Positions 28,315 through 40,798 of a DNA stretch of 56,321 bases are shown here, piece after piece. The notes beneath the pieces were generated by a model. The model was not told the origin of the DNA, made no database searches, and saw only the letters and a list, made by a program, of their open reading frames with translations. The translations under genes and the position numbers were made by a program. The DNA is taken from positions 1-56,321 of the forward strand of contig JACFMR010000025.1 of assembly GCA_019455245.1 (NCBI GenBank), written 5' to 3'. How positions within the stretch are numbered: the stretch's first letter is position 1; each line of letters starts with the position of its first letter. This DNA comes from Opitutaceae bacterium (GTDB taxonomy: Bacteria; Verrucomicrobiota; Verrucomicrobiia; Opitutales; Opitutaceae).

Positions 28315-30009
28315 TCAGGTGTATTGCAGGATTTCGTCAATCGTCGTCTCGCCGTCGAGCACCGCCCGCAGGCCGTCGTCGCGCAGCGTGCGCATGCCCT
28401 GCCGCATGGCCTGCCGGCGCAGGTCCAACGTCGGTGCGCGGGCGAGCACCAGTTCGCGCACCGGCTCAGTGAGCCGCAGCCACTCGAAGATGCCGAGCCG
28501 CCCGTGATACCCGGTCCGGTGACAACGCGGACACCCCCGCCCGCGATAAAACGGCCGGTCGCCGACCGCCGCGCGCGCGACCCCCGCCTGCTGCAAAAGC
28601 GCATCGTCGGGCGCGTAGGGTTCACGGCAGTTGACACAAATGCGCCGCACCAACCGTTGGGCCAGCACGGCCTCCAAGGTCGATGCAATCAGGAACGGCT
28701 CCACGCCCATGTCGATCAAGCGCGTGACCGCGCCCGGAGCGTCATTGGTGTGCAGTGTCGAAAACACAAGATGTCCGGTCAGCGACGCCTGGATGGCGAC
28801 CTGCGCCGTCTCAAGGTCGCGGATTTCGCCCACCATGATGACATCGGGATCCTGCCGCAAAAACGCCCGCAATGCCGTCGCGAAGGTCAGACCAATCTGC
28901 GGGTTGACCGGCACCTGCATGATGCCGTCGATCTCGTATTCCACCGGGTCCTCGGCGGTGAGCAGCTTCATCTCGGGCGAGTTGATCGCCCGCAGCCCGC
29001 TGTAGAGCGTGGTGGTTTTCCCCGAACCGGTCGGCCCGGTGACAATGAAGATGCCGTTGGGCCGGCGCAGAATATCTTCCAACCCGCTCCTCACATCATC
29101 GGGCAGGCCGAGCTGTCCGATGTCCAGTTGCACCGCGGATTGGTCGAGCACGCGCAGCACCACGCTTTCGCCAAACGTGGTGGGCAACGTCGACACGCGC
29201 AGATCCACCGCCCGGCCGGCCAGCGTGATCTTGATGCGACCATCCTGCGCGACGCGGCGCTCGGCGATGTTGAGATTGGCCAGCACCTTGATGCGCGAGG
29301 TAACCGGCAGGGCGAGTGCCCGCGGCGGCGGCGGCACCTCGTAAAGCGCGCCATCGATACGGTAGCGGATCTTGAACTCGTGCTCGAACGGCTCGAAATG
29401 GATGTCCGAAGCCTGGTCGCGGATGGCTTGCGCCAGCACGAGGTTGACGAAGCGGATGATCGGCGCCTGCCCGGCCATCGCCTCCAAATCGTGCGCCGTC
29501 ACGGCGTCTTCGGTCGCGGCATAGCCCTCGGGCTGGATTTCCGCGAGCAGATCCTCCAACCGGGTGTGATCCTCGCCGTAGTGGCGCAGGATCGCCGCCT
29601 CGATCTCGGAAGGCGGGCCAACCACCAGGCGCACCTCGCGTCCAAGCGCAAAGGCCAGGTCGTCCACCACCTGGTGGTTGAAGGGGTCCACCGCCAGCAG
29701 CTCGACCGCCCCGCCCTCCTCTGCCAGCGGCAGCACGCCGTAGTCGCGGGCCTGTTCCGGCGTGAGCAGGGCCAGCAATTCCGGGGCCGGCCCGCCGGTG
29801 ACCGCAGGCACGTGGCGGCAACCGAGGTAGGCGGCGATGCGCGTCAGTAATTCCGGCACGGTCAACAACCCGGCGTCCACCACCGCCAGAGCCAGCGGCT
29901 TGCCCGTGGCCTCATGCTCGGCCGCGGCCGCCTCCAGCGCGGCGGCATCCAAGGCGGCCGGCCCACGGCCAAGCAACTCGCGGATTGCCTGGTTGTGGGT
30001 CTCAAACAT
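28315..30009 (-). CDS. GspE/PilB-family assembly ATPase, first
   Basis: A 564-residue hexameric ATPase. The N-terminal MshEN-type region is followed by an ATPase domain with GPTGSGKTTTLYS (Walker A), an Asp box, LRQDPDVIMVGEIRD (Walker B), a His box TGHLVFSTLHTNDAPGA, and a tetracysteine zinc site CVNC...CPRC. PilB/GspE powers pilus or pseudopilus extension. ATG 30009 is preferred; upstream residues overlap the pilT region. A GGTG-type ribosome site (AGGTG) lies 4 nt before it. Placed directly after pilT and before the GspF gene. Confidence 0.9.
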   Translation of the reverse strand: MFETHNQAIRELLGRGPAALDAAALEAAAAEHEATGKPLALAVVDAGLLTVPELLTRIAAYLGCRHVPAVTGGPAPELLALLTPEQARDYGVLPLAEEGGAVELLAVDPFNHQVVDDLAFALGREVRLVVGPPSEIEAAILRHYGEDHTRLEDLLAEIQPEGYAATEDAVTAHDLEAMAGQAPIIRFVNLVLAQAIRDQASDIHFEPFEHEFKIRYRIDGALYEVPPPPRALALPVTSRIKVLANLNIAERRVAQDGRIKITLAGRAVDLRVSTLPTTFGESVVLRVLDQSAVQLDIGQLGLPDDVRSGLEDILRRPNGIFIVTGPTGSGKTTTLYSGLRAINSPEMKLLTAEDPVEYEIDGIMQVPVNPQIGLTFATALRAFLRQDPDVIMVGEIRDLETAQVAIQASLTGHLVFSTLHTNDAPGAVTRLIDMGVEPFLIASTLEAVLAQRLVRRICVNCREPYAPDDALLQQAGVARAAVGDRPFYRGRGCPRCHRTGYHGRLGIFEWLRLTEPVRELVLARAPTLDLRRQAMRQGMRTLRDDGLRAVLDGETTIDEILQYT

Positions 30010-30026
30010 CGAGCACCTGGCTTGAT

Positions 30027-31109
30027 TCAGACCGTCTTCAATTGTGCACCCGCCGCCAGCAGCTTTTCGCGCATCACGATCGGATCCTGGCACTTTTCCA
30101 GCGCCTCGTCGGCCGTGATCAGCTCCTTGTTGAAGAGGCTCATCAAATGCGTGTCCATCGTGATCATGCCGAGGCTGGCGCCGGTCTGGATGTCGGAGGA
30201 GATGCGGAAGGTCTTGTTCTCACGGATGAGCGAGGCGATCGAGGTCGTGGTGACCATGATCTCGTAGCCCGCGACGCGGCCGCCGCCGATCTTCTTGCAC
30301 AGCACCTGGGAGATGACCGCCTGCACCGACGAGGCCAGCTGCGTGCGGATCATGTCCTTCATGTTGGCGGGAAACGCGTCCACGATGCGGTCGATGGTCT
30401 TGGCCGCGCTGTTGGTGTGCAGCGTGCCGAACACCAGGTGACCGGTCTCGGCCGCGCTGATCGCGGCCTCGATCGTCTCCAGGTCGCGCATTTCACCGAC
30501 GAGAATGATGTCGGGATCCTGGCGCAGGGCGCGGCGGATGGCCTCGGCGAAACTCGGCACGTCCACCCCGATCTCGCGCTGGGTCACGAGGCAGCGCTTG
30601 TGGTTGTGATAGTATTCGATCGGGTCCTCGATCGTGATGATGTGGCCCTCGCGGTTCTCGTTCACGTAGTTGATCATCGAGGCCAGCGTGGTGGACTTGC
30701 CGGAACCGGTCGGGCCGGTGACGAGGATCAGGCCGCGCGGCCGGTAGAGCAGCTCGCGGATCTTGTCGGGCAGGCCGATGTCGCGCAGGCCGAACATCTT
30801 GTTCGGAATCTGGCGCAGGACCATGCCGTAGTTGCCCTTGGCGCGCAGCACGCTCACGCGGAAGCGGGCCTTGTCGAGATAGGCGAAACCGAAGTCGGCG
30901 CCGCCGTTGAGCTTCGCGTTCTGCACATGGGCATCGGGCGTGATCGAGAGCATCAGCTGCTCGGTATCGTGCGGGGTGAGCGGCTCGCCCTCGATCGGCA
31001 GCATGCTGCCGCTCATGCGCAGCGTCGGGGCCTGGCCGACCTGCAGGTGGAGGTCGGAGGCGTTTTGCTCGACGACGAGTTCGAGCAGGTCGTTCATTTC
31101 ATAGCTCAT
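30027..31109 (-). CDS. pilT: Type IV pilus retraction ATPase
   Basis: A 360-residue hexameric ATPase that powers pilus retraction. Features are an N-terminal PAS-like region with [17 protein letters not shown], Walker [13 protein letters not shown], Asp box EDPIEYYH, Walker [11 protein letters not shown], His box [12 protein letters not shown], and the PilT-specific C-terminal helix [11 protein letters not shown], which corresponds to the AIRNLIREGK motif. Length is right for PilT. It lies 25 bp after the upstream ATPase and 17 bp before the next, so one transcript is likely. Confidence 0.95.
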   Translation of the reverse strand: MSYEMNDLLELVVEQNASDLHLQVGQAPTLRMSGSMLPIEGEPLTPHDTEQLMLSITPDAHVQNAKLNGGADFGFAYLDKARFRVSVLRAKGNYGMVLRQIPNKMFGLRDIGLPDKIRELLYRPRGLILVTGPTGSGKSTTLASMINYVNENREGHIITIEDPIEYYHNHKRCLVTQREIGVDVPSFAEAIRRALRQDPDIILVGEMRDLETIEAAISAAETGHLVFGTLHTNSAAKTIDRIVDAFPANMKDMIRTQLASSVQAVISQVLCKKIGGGRVAGYEIMVTTTSIASLIRENKTFRISSDIQTGASLGMITMDTHLMSLFNKELITADEALEKCQDPIVMREKLLAAGAQLKTV

Positions 31110-31133
31110 GGGCTGGTGGGGTGAAGGGTTGGA

Positions 31134-32816
<1,683 letters not shown>

Positions 32817-32837
32817 CGGCGGCGGGCCGGGCGGCGG

Positions 32838-34685
32838 TCAGCGCAGTGCCAGCAGGAACTCGGCGTTGGACTTGGTTTTCTTGAGCCGCTGGATGAGCAT
32901 TTCCATCGACTCGATCGGGCCGAGGCCCTGCATCGCCCGGCGCAAGCCGTAGATCTTCTGCAATTCGTCGGGGTGGTAAATCAGCTCCTCCTTGCGGGTG
33001 CCGGAGCGGTCGATGTTGATCGCCGGGAAAATCCGGCGCTCCACCAGCCCGCGGTCGAGGTGCAGCTCCATATTGCCGGTGCCCTTGAATTCTTCGAAGA
33101 TGATCTCGTCCATGCGGCTGCCGGTGTCGACCAGCGCCGTGCCGATGATCGTGAGGCTGCCCGCCCCCTCGATGTTGCGCGCCGCACCGAAGAAACGCTT
33201 CGGCTTCTGCAGCGCGTTGGACTCGAGGCCGCCCGACATCGTCTTGCCCTGGTTGCCGGTCAACGCGTTGTAGGCGCGCGCCAGACGGGTGATCGAGTCG
33301 AGCAGCACCACCACGTGCTCGCCCTGTTCAATCAGTCGGCGCGCCTTTTCCCCGACCATCTCCGCACAGTGCACGTGGCTCTCCGGGGTCTCGTCAAAGG
33401 TCGAGGAAACCACCTCGCCCTTGGTGTGGCGCCGGAAGTCGGTGACTTCCTCCGGCCGCTCGTCGATCAGGAGCAGGATGAGGGTGACCTCGGGAAAGTT
33501 CTCCGAGATCGAGTTGGCGATGTTCTGCAGCAGGATGGTCTTGCCGGTGCGCGGCGGCGCGACAATCAGGCCGCGCTGGCCGAAACCGATCGGCGTGAGG
33601 ATGTCCACCGCCCGCATGGAAACGTCCTTCTGCACCGCGGGCGCCTCCAGCAGGATGCGCTTGAGCGGATAGTAGGGCACGAGTTCCTCAAACGGCGTGA
33701 TCGTGCTCAACTCCTCCGGCGGCCGGCCCATGACGGAGTCGATGCGCACGACCAGCGGACAACGGTCCGTCTCCAACGGCGCCTGCACCAGCACCTCGAC
33801 GCGATGGCCGCGCTTGAGGCCGTGGCGCTTGATCAGACTCTCCGGCAGGTAGGCATCCTCCGGATACAAGCGGTAGTTCATCTGCTGGTGCACGATGAAC
33901 GCGCCCTGCGCGTTGATGTCGACGTAGCCGCGGTCGATGATCGGCCGTTTGGCCGCGGTCGCGGCGGTGTAGACCTGCTTGATCAACTGCAGGCGGTTGG
34001 GCGCACCCTCGAAGGTCGCGCCGTTGGCACGCGCAAACGCGGTCAGATCCGCGATGTTGAACGCATAAAGCTGGTCGACATACAGCGGATCGCCGCCGCC
34101 GGACGAAATCTCCGCCGCCAGGGTGTCGAGCACCGCGGGATCGGCGTGCCGGTCCGGTTGCGGCAGGTCGCCCTGAATCCGGGGCGCGGGCGCCGGGGCG
34201 GGTTGCTGCGGGAGCTTGGGACCGTTGGGTTGCCAACCCCCGCCTCCGCCACCGCCATGCCGGCCGCGCTTGCGCTTGTTGCGTTTCCAGAAGCCGCGGT
34301 CCTTGTCTTGGTAACCGCCGCCCTGCCCACCGTCACCCTGTCCACTGTCACCTTGTCCACCGCCGGGGGCGTTGGACTCGTCGCCTCCGGCGGAACTCGC
34401 CGGGAAGGTCGTTTCCAGAGCGGAAGACGCCTGAGCCGGCTCCGCCGGGGCGGCGGCCGCGGGTGCGGGTTTGTCTTGCACCGGCGCGGGCTCCGCCGTC
34501 GGACGTTCGATCGGGGCGGTCTCCTGCGCGCCGGAGTCTTCCGCGGCGCGGGTCTTGCCCTTGGCCTTGGTCACACGGGGCTTCGTCGTGCGGGGACGGC
34601 GACGCACGGTCTTCTTCGGCTCGTCTGAGCCGCTGGTCTGGGGCGTCGACACGGAGTCGTCGTCAGTGGGTGGCGGAGTATCCAT
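32838..34685 (-). CDS. rho: Transcription termination factor Rho, long form
   Basis: A 615-residue Rho. The C-terminal ~400 residues are canonical: [77 protein letters not shown] and [15 protein letters not shown] ~170-residue N-terminal extension is low-complexity and probably disordered (Pro/Ala-rich, then GQGD-type repeats, then [16 protein letters not shown]). The RNA-binding N-domain follows, with [17 protein letters not shown]. Long disordered regions occur in Rho of several phyla. It is the more conventional of the two Rho genes here and lies between coaE and the motor genes. Confidence 0.93.
   Translation of the reverse strand: MDTPPPTDDDSVSTPQTSGSDEPKKTVRRRPRTTKPRVTKAKGKTRAAEDSGAQETAPIERPTAEPAPVQDKPAPAAAAPAEPAQASSALETTFPASSAGGDESNAPGGGQGDSGQGDGGQGGGYQDKDRGFWKRNKRKRGRHGGGGGGGWQPNGPKLPQQPAPAPAPRIQGDLPQPDRHADPAVLDTLAAEISSGGGDPLYVDQLYAFNIADLTAFARANGATFEGAPNRLQLIKQVYTAATAAKRPIIDRGYVDINAQGAFIVHQQMNYRLYPEDAYLPESLIKRHGLKRGHRVEVLVQAPLETDRCPLVVRIDSVMGRPPEELSTITPFEELVPYYPLKRILLEAPAVQKDVSMRAVDILTPIGFGQRGLIVAPPRTGKTILLQNIANSISENFPEVTLILLLIDERPEEVTDFRRHTKGEVVSSTFDETPESHVHCAEMVGEKARRLIEQGEHVVVLLDSITRLARAYNALTGNQGKTMSGGLESNALQKPKRFFGAARNIEGAGSLTIIGTALVDTGSRMDEIIFEEFKGTGNMELHLDRGLVERRIFPAINIDRSGTRKEELIYHPDELQKIYGLRRAMQGLGPIESMEMLIQRLKKTKSNAEFLLALR
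34327..34362. repeat. 15-bp tandem repeat within rho
   Basis: Two near-identical 15-bp units (CCACCGTCACCCTGT and CCACTGTCACCTTGT) and part of a third encode the [10 protein letters not shown] repeats of the disordered N-terminal extension. Expansion or contraction by slippage would change the extension in five-residue steps. Confidence 0.7.
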
Positions 34686-34739
34686 GGATGGTGATAAGGT
34701 ACGGGGAGGACGGACCGGCGCAGCCGGTTCGGACCGGTT

Positions 34740-35324
34740 TTAGCGGTCGACGGGAAGCACGGTGAGAAGCCGGTCGACCTGCGCTTGCAGAAATTCGACC
34801 GAACCGTCGTTCCAGAGAACAAAATCGGAAAGCTCTGTTTTTTGGGCCAAGGGCAGTTGCTTGGAAATTCGTTGCCCGGCGAGCGCGCGTGGAATCCCTC
34901 GTTGCTCCAGCCGGGACAGTTGCTGAGCGGGAGAAGAGGCGACGCACACGGTGAAATCAAACCAATTTTCCAACTGTTTCTCAAAGAGCAGCGGCACCTC
35001 CAGCACCCAGCGCCCGTGGGGCCGGCTGCGCAGGCGTTCGCGCCAGAGCGCAAAAAGCCGCGGATGGGTCAGCTGTTCCAGCCACACGCGGTCCTCGTCG
35101 CGGGCAAAGACCCGCGCCGCCAGTTCCCGCCGGTCGACCGCCCCGTCGGGGGCAAACACGCCGGGGCCGAACCGCTCGCGCAAGGCGGCCAAAACCGCCG
35201 GCTCGTGCAGCACACATTCCTTGATCAGTGCATCCGAGTCGATGCACTCAAAGCCGGCCGCCGCCAGCATCCGGGTGACGGTCGATTTGCCGCACCCCAT
35301 CCCTCCGGTGATTCCCAGGATCAT
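34740..35324 (-). CDS. coaE: Dephospho-CoA kinase
   Basis: A 194-residue P-loop kinase for the last step of coenzyme A synthesis, phosphorylating the 3'-hydroxyl of dephospho-CoA. The motifs are GITGGMGCGKST (Walker A), DSDALIKE, VLEVPLLFE and QRGIPRALAGQRISKQLP in the lid. Length is normal. It is the first gene of the minus-strand run and is separated from rho by 54 bp. Linkage of coaE to pilus genes is a common arrangement (pilD-coaE in many bacteria), though no prepilin peptidase is visible here. Confidence 0.94.
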   Translation of the reverse strand: MILGITGGMGCGKSTVTRMLAAAGFECIDSDALIKECVLHEPAVLAALRERFGPGVFAPDGAVDRRELAARVFARDEDRVWLEQLTHPRLFALWRERLRSRPHGRWVLEVPLLFEKQLENWFDFTVCVASSPAQQLSRLEQRGIPRALAGQRISKQLPLAQKTELSDFVLWNDGSVEFLQAQVDRLLTVLPVDR

Positions 35325-35423
35325 TGAGTAGTAACACCCAGTTTTGGCTTGGCTCCGTCAATCCGCAAATCCTTAATCTACAGGCATCGGGCCTGCGCCG
35401 CAGGTCCATTCTTACCCTGCCCC

Positions 35424-36278
35424 ATGCTTACCGCTGTCAACACCAAGGATCCCGCGGCGGTTGCAGAATTCGCCCGGGCACGGTTTGCGGTCATGTTTCC
35501 CCGGGCTAAGCGCACCGGAGTGAACCGGCTCTTCCGCGATGTGACCGCACTGTTCACCGGCGGACACCCCGACTATCAGGCCAATGATCTCGGTTACCAC
35601 GATTTCGAACACACCCTGCAGGCCTGCGTGTGTCTGATCCATTTGCTGGAGGGCCGCCATGCCGCCGGCGTCGAACCGCGCCTCAACGCCCGCCAGCTCG
35701 AACTCGCCCTCGCCGCCATCCTGCTGCACGACACCGGTTACCAGCGGCTGCGCTCCGACACCGCGGGCACCAGCGCGAAGTACACCTTCATCCACGTCCT
35801 GCGCAGCTGCGCCTACGCCGCCACCTACCTGCCCGAATTCGGCGCCACCGAATACGAGATTGAGGGCGTGCTCGGCGCCATCCGTTGCACCGGCCCGACC
35901 AGCGAGATTGCCAAGCTGCATTTTCACGACTCGCTGGAGCGCACCATCGGCTGCGTGGTCGCCACCGCCGATTATCTCGGCCAGATGGCCGCGCCGGATT
36001 ATCCCGATGAACTCCCGATCCTCTACCGCGAGTTCAAGGAGTCCTACGAATTCTTCCACACGCCGAAAAACCGGCGTCCGTTCACCTCCGCCAAGGACCT
36101 GATCCGCCGCACGCCCGCCTTTTGGCACAAGGTCGTGCTGCCCAAGCTGGAGAACGATTTCCAGGCCGTCTACCGGTTCCTCGCCCGCCCCTGGCCGCAC
36201 GGCCCCAACGCCTACCTCGATGGCGTGGACCGCAACCTCGCCCTCATCCAGCGCCGGATTGACCGCGCCACGCGCTGA
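35424..36278 (+). CDS. HD-domain protein
   Basis: A 284-residue cytoplasmic protein with a metal-binding HD core: [11 protein letters not shown] supplies the first His ligands and [10 protein letters not shown] the HD pair. Segments [14 protein letters not shown] and [11 protein letters not shown] follow in the usual spacing. Resembles phosphodiesterase-type HD hydrolases. The substrate is unknown. ATG 35424 is chosen, since the upstream part of the frame is not protein-like. Divergent from coaE. The next gene starts 11 bp after its stop. Confidence 0.85.
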   Translation: MLTAVNTKDPAAVAEFARARFAVMFPRAKRTGVNRLFRDVTALFTGGHPDYQANDLGYHDFEHTLQACVCLIHLLEGRHAAGVEPRLNARQLELALAAILLHDTGYQRLRSDTAGTSAKYTFIHVLRSCAYAATYLPEFGATEYEIEGVLGAIRCTGPTSEIAKLHFHDSLERTIGCVVATADYLGQMAAPDYPDELPILYREFKESYEFFHTPKNRRPFTSAKDLIRRTPAFWHKVVLPKLENDFQAVYRFLARPWPHGPNAYLDGVDRNLALIQRRIDRATR

Positions 36279-36289
36279 CCCGTCGCGCC

Positions 36290-37822
36290 ATGCTCGCCAC
36301 GATCGGTTCCGCGGCCCTCCAAGGCATCAATGCCGAGCCCGTGCAGGTGGAGGTCAACGCCGGCGAAAGCGGCGATCCGCGCTTCATTCTCGTCGGCCTG
36401 CCCGATGCCGCGGTCAAGGAATCCAACGACCGCGTCCGCTCCGCGCTCAGCAACAGCGGCTTCAAGATGCCGCGCACGCGCACGACCATCAACCTCGCCC
36501 CGGCCGACATCCGCAAGGAAGGGCCGCTCTACGACCTGCCTATCGCCCTCGGCATCCTTATCGCCTCCGAGCAACTCGCGCCGGTGCGCTCACCGGCCGA
36601 TTACCTCATCGCCGGCGAACTCGGTCTTTCCGGCGTCACCCGTCCGGTCAAGGGCGCGCTCGCCATGGGCCGCCTCGCCCGACGCCTCGGCCGGCGCGGC
36701 CTGTTGCTGCCACCGCGCTCCGCCGAGGAAGCCGCCCGCGTCGAGGGCGTGGTCGTGCATGCCGTGCGCTCGCTCGACGAGGCGTTCCGGTTTCTCAACG
36801 GCGAGGTGGACCTGCCGGTCGTCAATCCGACCGCGGCCGAACCGGCCGATACGCGGCACGCCGTGGATTTTTCCGAGATCAAGGGCCAGCACGCGTTGCG
36901 TCGCGCCGTCGAAGTCGCGGTGGCCGGCGACCACAACCTCCTGATGATCGGCCCGCCCGGCGCCGGCAAATCGATGCTCGCCAAGCGCATCCCCACGGTC
37001 ATGCCCGCACCGAGCCACGAGGAACAACTGGAGATATTGAGCATCCACTCCGCCGCCGGCCGCACCCTCACCGGCGAGGCGGTCTGGGGCGTGCGCCCGT
37101 TCCGCAGCCCGCACCACACCATCTCCGATGTCGGCCTGCTCGGCGGCGGCACCATCCCCGGCCCGGGCGAAATCTCCCTCGCGCACCACGGCGTGCTGTT
37201 TCTCGACGAACTGCCCGAGTTCAAACGCTCCGCGCTGGAAGTTTTACGCCAGCCTCTGGAGGACGGAGACGTCACGATTTCCCGCAGCGCCGGCAAGGTC
37301 ACGCTGCCCGCCGCGTTCATGCTCGTGGCCGCGATGAACCCTTGCCCTTGCGGTTATTTGGGCGACGCGAAACACGAATGCCGCTGCACGCCCACCCAAA
37401 TCCAACGCTACCGGGCGCGCATCAGCGGTCCGCTGCTCGACCGCATCGACATCCACATCGACGCCCCCGCCCTCTCCATCGGCGAACTGCGCAGCACCGC
37501 GCCCGGCGAAGCCTCCGCCGTCATCCGCGAACGCATCGCTTCGGCCCGCGCCCGGCAGCAGGATCGTTTTCACGGCACGCGCATCACCGCCAACGCCCGC
37601 ATGACCCACGCGCAGATCCGCCGGCATTGTGCGATCGACGACAGCCTCGGCGACCTGCTGCAGCGCGCCATGGAGCAACTCTCGCTTTCCGCCCGCGCCT
37701 ACGACCGCATCCTCAAGGTCGCCCGCACCATCGCCGATCTCGCCGGCGCCGCCTCCATCGGCTCGCCGCATCTGCTCGAGGCCATCCAGTACCGGAGCCT
37801 CGACCGCAACCTGTTCTACTAA
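36290..37822 (+). CDS. comM: ComM/YifB-family AAA+ ATPase (Mg-chelatase-like)
   Basis: A 510-residue protein: an N-terminal Lon-protease-like domain ([26 protein letters not shown] and [12 protein letters not shown]), Walker [14 protein letters not shown], Walker [27 protein letters not shown], and a C-terminal YifB-type domain with [26 protein letters not shown]. ComM is a helicase that promotes branch migration during natural transformation. The Cys-rich region is typical of the family. Its stop overlaps the AraC-type gene on the opposite strand. Confidence 0.93.
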   Translation: MLATIGSAALQGINAEPVQVEVNAGESGDPRFILVGLPDAAVKESNDRVRSALSNSGFKMPRTRTTINLAPADIRKEGPLYDLPIALGILIASEQLAPVRSPADYLIAGELGLSGVTRPVKGALAMGRLARRLGRRGLLLPPRSAEEAARVEGVVVHAVRSLDEAFRFLNGEVDLPVVNPTAAEPADTRHAVDFSEIKGQHALRRAVEVAVAGDHNLLMIGPPGAGKSMLAKRIPTVMPAPSHEEQLEILSIHSAAGRTLTGEAVWGVRPFRSPHHTISDVGLLGGGTIPGPGEISLAHHGVLFLDELPEFKRSALEVLRQPLEDGDVTISRSAGKVTLPAAFMLVAAMNPCPCGYLGDAKHECRCTPTQIQRYRARISGPLLDRIDIHIDAPALSIGELRSTAPGEASAVIRERIASARARQQDRFHGTRITANARMTHAQIRRHCAIDDSLGDLLQRAMEQLSLSARAYDRILKVARTIADLAGAASIGSPHLLEAIQYRSLDRNLFY

Positions 37823-38712
37823 GCACGGGCTGCCCGGACGATGTCCCGCGGACTCTGCCCGTGCACGCGCCGGAACTGCCGTGCGAAATAATTGCTGTCG
37901 CTGAACCCCACCGCCGCGCTTACCTCGCCCACGCGCAGGCCCCCGCGCCGCAGCAACTGCGCGGCCTTGTCGAGCCGCAGCCGGATCAGGTAATCGATCG
38001 GCGAGCGCGCCAGGATTTCGCGAAACGCACGATACAAGGACGTCGGCGACATGCCCGCCACCTCGGCCAGGTCATCCACCGACAGATCCTCCGCGTAATG
38101 CCGTTCCAGGTAAGCCAGCACCTCGCTGATCTGTGACACCTGCTGCGCCACGGGTTTGGAGACATCGCCATACGCCCGCGAAATAAAACCCAGCAGTCGC
38201 TCGAACTGCGCGGTGGCCATGAAACGGTAGCCGGTCGCGCGTCCCGTCAGCTCCTTTTCCAATTCGGCCACGATGCCGAGAAACTGCCCGAGCACCTCCA
38301 CCGGCAGTTTCAGTCGATTTTTGAACCGCGCGCGCTGCCGCAGCCGCGGCTCGATCTCAAACAGCGCATGGTAACCCGGCAACGCCCCCAGATCCGCCCG
38401 CGGCTGCCGGAACCGCCGCGGATCGTAGAGGATGTTGATCAACGAAAGCCCCGCCGTGGCGGGATAGTGGTGGCTCATGCCGCGCAATATCACAAAAACC
38501 TCGCCCAGTTCGATCGGGTATTCCTCCGCGCCGATGCGGTGCGTGCCGCGCCCGCCCGTGATGACCACCAGTTCCTCGAACTCATGCGCATGCGGCGTCG
38601 CCCCCGGACCCTGCACCGGCACCCGCATCACGCGCAGCCGGAACGCCGGATCGGCAAACACTTCCTGCGACTTGAGCCGCGGAATGTCGCGGGGGCGGCG
38701 GGTGGAGGGCAT
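37819..38712 (-). CDS. AraC-family transcriptional regulator
   Basis: A 297-residue regulator. An N-terminal cupin sensor domain has [21 protein letters not shown]; a C-terminal double helix-turn-helix has [20 protein letters not shown] and [25 protein letters not shown]. It is divergently arranged with the carbohydrate cluster (108-bp gap), so it probably controls it in response to a sugar bound by the cupin. Its stop codon is embedded in the comM stop (shared CTAA). Confidence 0.92.
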   Translation of the reverse strand: MPSTRRPRDIPRLKSQEVFADPAFRLRVMRVPVQGPGATPHAHEFEELVVITGGRGTHRIGAEEYPIELGEVFVILRGMSHHYPATAGLSLINILYDPRRFRQPRADLGALPGYHALFEIEPRLRQRARFKNRLKLPVEVLGQFLGIVAELEKELTGRATGYRFMATAQFERLLGFISRAYGDVSKPVAQQVSQISEVLAYLERHYAEDLSVDDLAEVAGMSPTSLYRAFREILARSPIDYLIRLRLDKAAQLLRRGGLRVGEVSAAVGFSDSNYFARQFRRVHGQSPRDIVRAARA

Positions 38713-38820
38713 CGTTTGGCAGGATCGTGCTGCTATTCGGTAGCTTCGTCAAGGACACCGCCGGGCGTTTTCGTTAGGATGCACGCGCTTCATCCTCCCC
38801 TTTCCAACCCAATCATCACC

Positions 38821-39939
38821 GTGAAAAAGACCCCCTTGAAAGTTGGCGTCGTCGGATTGCGTGGCATCGGCCAGACCCACGCCCAGGCCCATGCAGACGA
38901 TCCCCTGGCCGAACTCGTCGCCGTTTGTGATGTGATTCAAGCACGCGCCGACGAAACCGCCGCCAAGCACGGCGTGAAGGCCTACGGACGGCTCAAGGAC
39001 ATGCTCGAGGCGCATCCCGATCTCGACATCATCGACGTCTGCACCGGCGGCCATGAAAACGGCGGCTGGCATTTCGAACCGACCATGGAGGCGCTCGCCG
39101 CGGGCAAGCACGTGCTCGTGGAGAAACCCATTTCCAACGACATCCGCGAGGCGCGCGAAATGGTGCGCTTCGCCGCGGAGAAGGACCGCTACCTCGGCTG
39201 CAACCTCAACCACTACTTCACCGAGCCCGCCCGCCTCGCCCGCGAGCACATGGACGCCGGCAAAATCGGCGAGCAGATCTACTGCCTGCACCGCATGGGC
39301 TTCATCGGCGGCCAGGAGATTTACCAGAAGGGCGGCGGCCCGAATTTCGAAGGCTTCCCCTACTCGCACACCAAGGCCTTCCTCGCCCACCCGTTCAGCC
39401 TGATGCGGCATTTCTGCGGCGACATCACCCACGTGCAGGCCTTCATGGACCGGCCCGGCTTCCGCCGCAACGCCTCGGACCTCATGCTCTCCATTGCCAG
39501 CATCAACGTCCGCTTCGCCAGCGGCGCCGTCGGTTACATGTTCAGCTCCCGCGGCGACGCCACCATGGGCCTCGGCGGCTGGTGGAGCTTCGAACTCGGC
39601 GGCAGCAAGGGCACCTTCGTCATCGAGAACTGCGTCGAGAAACTCAGCTATTTTCCCGCCCCGCAGCCCGGTGAGAAATTCGGCCTCGGCGAACAGCCCG
39701 CGCCCGTTGTCACCGACACCGGCCTCAAGGATTTCGGCATCACCTTCCCCAACCGCATTCACGCCTTCCTGGAGGACGTGACCAACGCCGTGCCGAAAAA
39801 CAAACTGCGCGCCTCCGGTCGCGACGCCCTCGCCACGCTCGAATACACCTTCGCCGCCATCGAGTCCTACGAGCAGGGCGGCGAACTCGTGCGTCCGCAC
39901 GCGCTGCCGCCGCTGAAGCGCGACCTCAAGGACCAGTAA
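38821..39939 (+). CDS. Gfo/Idh/MocA-family oxidoreductase, cluster gene 1
   Basis: A 372-residue NAD(P)-dependent sugar dehydrogenase type protein. The Rossmann start LKVGVVGLRGIGQTHAQAH and the cofactor motif VEKPISNDIREAREM are present, with a C-terminal beta domain and FSLMRHFCGDITHVQAF. GTG 38821 is chosen since it places the Rossmann strand at the normal distance. An ATG at 38779 would add 14 residues. First gene of the plus-strand carbohydrate run; the isomerase follows 21 bp later. Confidence 0.87.
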   Translation: MKKTPLKVGVVGLRGIGQTHAQAHADDPLAELVAVCDVIQARADETAAKHGVKAYGRLKDMLEAHPDLDIIDVCTGGHENGGWHFEPTMEALAAGKHVLVEKPISNDIREAREMVRFAAEKDRYLGCNLNHYFTEPARLAREHMDAGKIGEQIYCLHRMGFIGGQEIYQKGGGPNFEGFPYSHTKAFLAHPFSLMRHFCGDITHVQAFMDRPGFRRNASDLMLSIASINVRFASGAVGYMFSSRGDATMGLGGWWSFELGGSKGTFVIENCVEKLSYFPAPQPGEKFGLGEQPAPVVTDTGLKDFGITFPNRIHAFLEDVTNAVPKNKLRASGRDALATLEYTFAAIESYEQGGELVRPHALPPLKRDLKDQ

Positions 39940-39960
39940 GCCCGCCACCACCTTCCACTC

Positions 39961-40758
39961 ATGAAACTCGGAGCCAATTCAGTCCTGTTCGGCGGCCACG
40001 ATCTCGCGGCCGCGTTCGAATCCATCAAGTGGGCCGGTTACGACGGCATCGAGGTCTCGGCCATCGACGGCATGAGCGAACACCTCGTACTGTCCCGCTG
40101 GCGCGAATGCGCCCCGCTCATCCGCCAGCTTGCCGCCGACCACGGCCTGGCCCTGCTCGCGATGGAGCAACCGTCCCAGGATCCCGCCGTCATGGAAAGC
40201 GCCATGCAGGCCGCGGTCGAGACCGGCATTCCCATCATCAACTGCGGACCCGGCGGCAAGAGCGACGACGAGGCCTCGTTGCAACAGGTCATCGATTCCC
40301 TCGGCCGCCTCGCCGACCGCGCCGCGCATTACGGCGTCACGCTCTGCGTCAAGGCCCACGTCGGCGCCGCCGTTTACAACACGCCCACCACGCTCCGCGT
40401 GCTCGCCGCCATCTCGTCGCCGGCCTTCGGCCTCGACATGGACCCGAGCCACATCCACCGCGCCGGCGAAAATCCGGTCGAGGCCCTGCGGCAGGTCGTC
40501 TCCCGCGTGAAACACGTGCACATCCGCGATTGTCGCGGTCGCCAGACCGGACCGGGCAAGCCCGAGGATCAGGCCAACGGCCGCGGCGACATCGATCTGC
40601 TCGGCTACCTGCGCGTGCTGCATGAAAGCGGTTACACCGGCCCGGTCGATCTCGAGGTCATCGGCGCCAAGGACTACCCGCTCGCCCGCTGCTGCACCAT
40701 CGCCGCCGAGGCCCGCGGCCATATGCAGGCCTGCCTGCAGGCCTTGGGCGCCCGCTGA
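39961..40758 (+). CDS. Sugar phosphate isomerase/epimerase-family TIM barrel
   Basis: A 265-residue protein of the AP-endonuclease-2-like TIM barrel fold used by IolE, hydroxypyruvate isomerase and several epimerases. Recognisable strands are KLGANSVLF, GYDGIEVS, LALLAMEQ, GIPIINCGPGGKSDD, LCVKAHVG, LDMDPSHIHRAGE, KHVHIRDCRGR and PVDLEVIGAKD; the His, Asp and Glu on these strand ends are the expected metal ligands. It probably isomerises or epimerises a keto-sugar produced by the neighbouring dehydrogenases. Family members can also act as lyases. Confidence 0.85.
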   Translation: MKLGANSVLFGGHDLAAAFESIKWAGYDGIEVSAIDGMSEHLVLSRWRECAPLIRQLAADHGLALLAMEQPSQDPAVMESAMQAAVETGIPIINCGPGGKSDDEASLQQVIDSLGRLADRAAHYGVTLCVKAHVGAAVYNTPTTLRVLAAISSPAFGLDMDPSHIHRAGENPVEALRQVVSRVKHVHIRDCRGRQTGPGKPEDQANGRGDIDLLGYLRVLHESGYTGPVDLEVIGAKDYPLARCCTIAAEARGHMQACLQALGAR

Positions 40759-40798
40759 ATCACCGCATGGATTCCACGCGCCGCATAGCCGGGTCGTT

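Noticed and set aside
27358..29850. 830-residue plus-strand open frame antisense to the GspF and GspE genes
   Set aside because: His/Gln/Arg-rich shadow of the opposite strand; no domain, and the minus-strand genes show complete family motifs.
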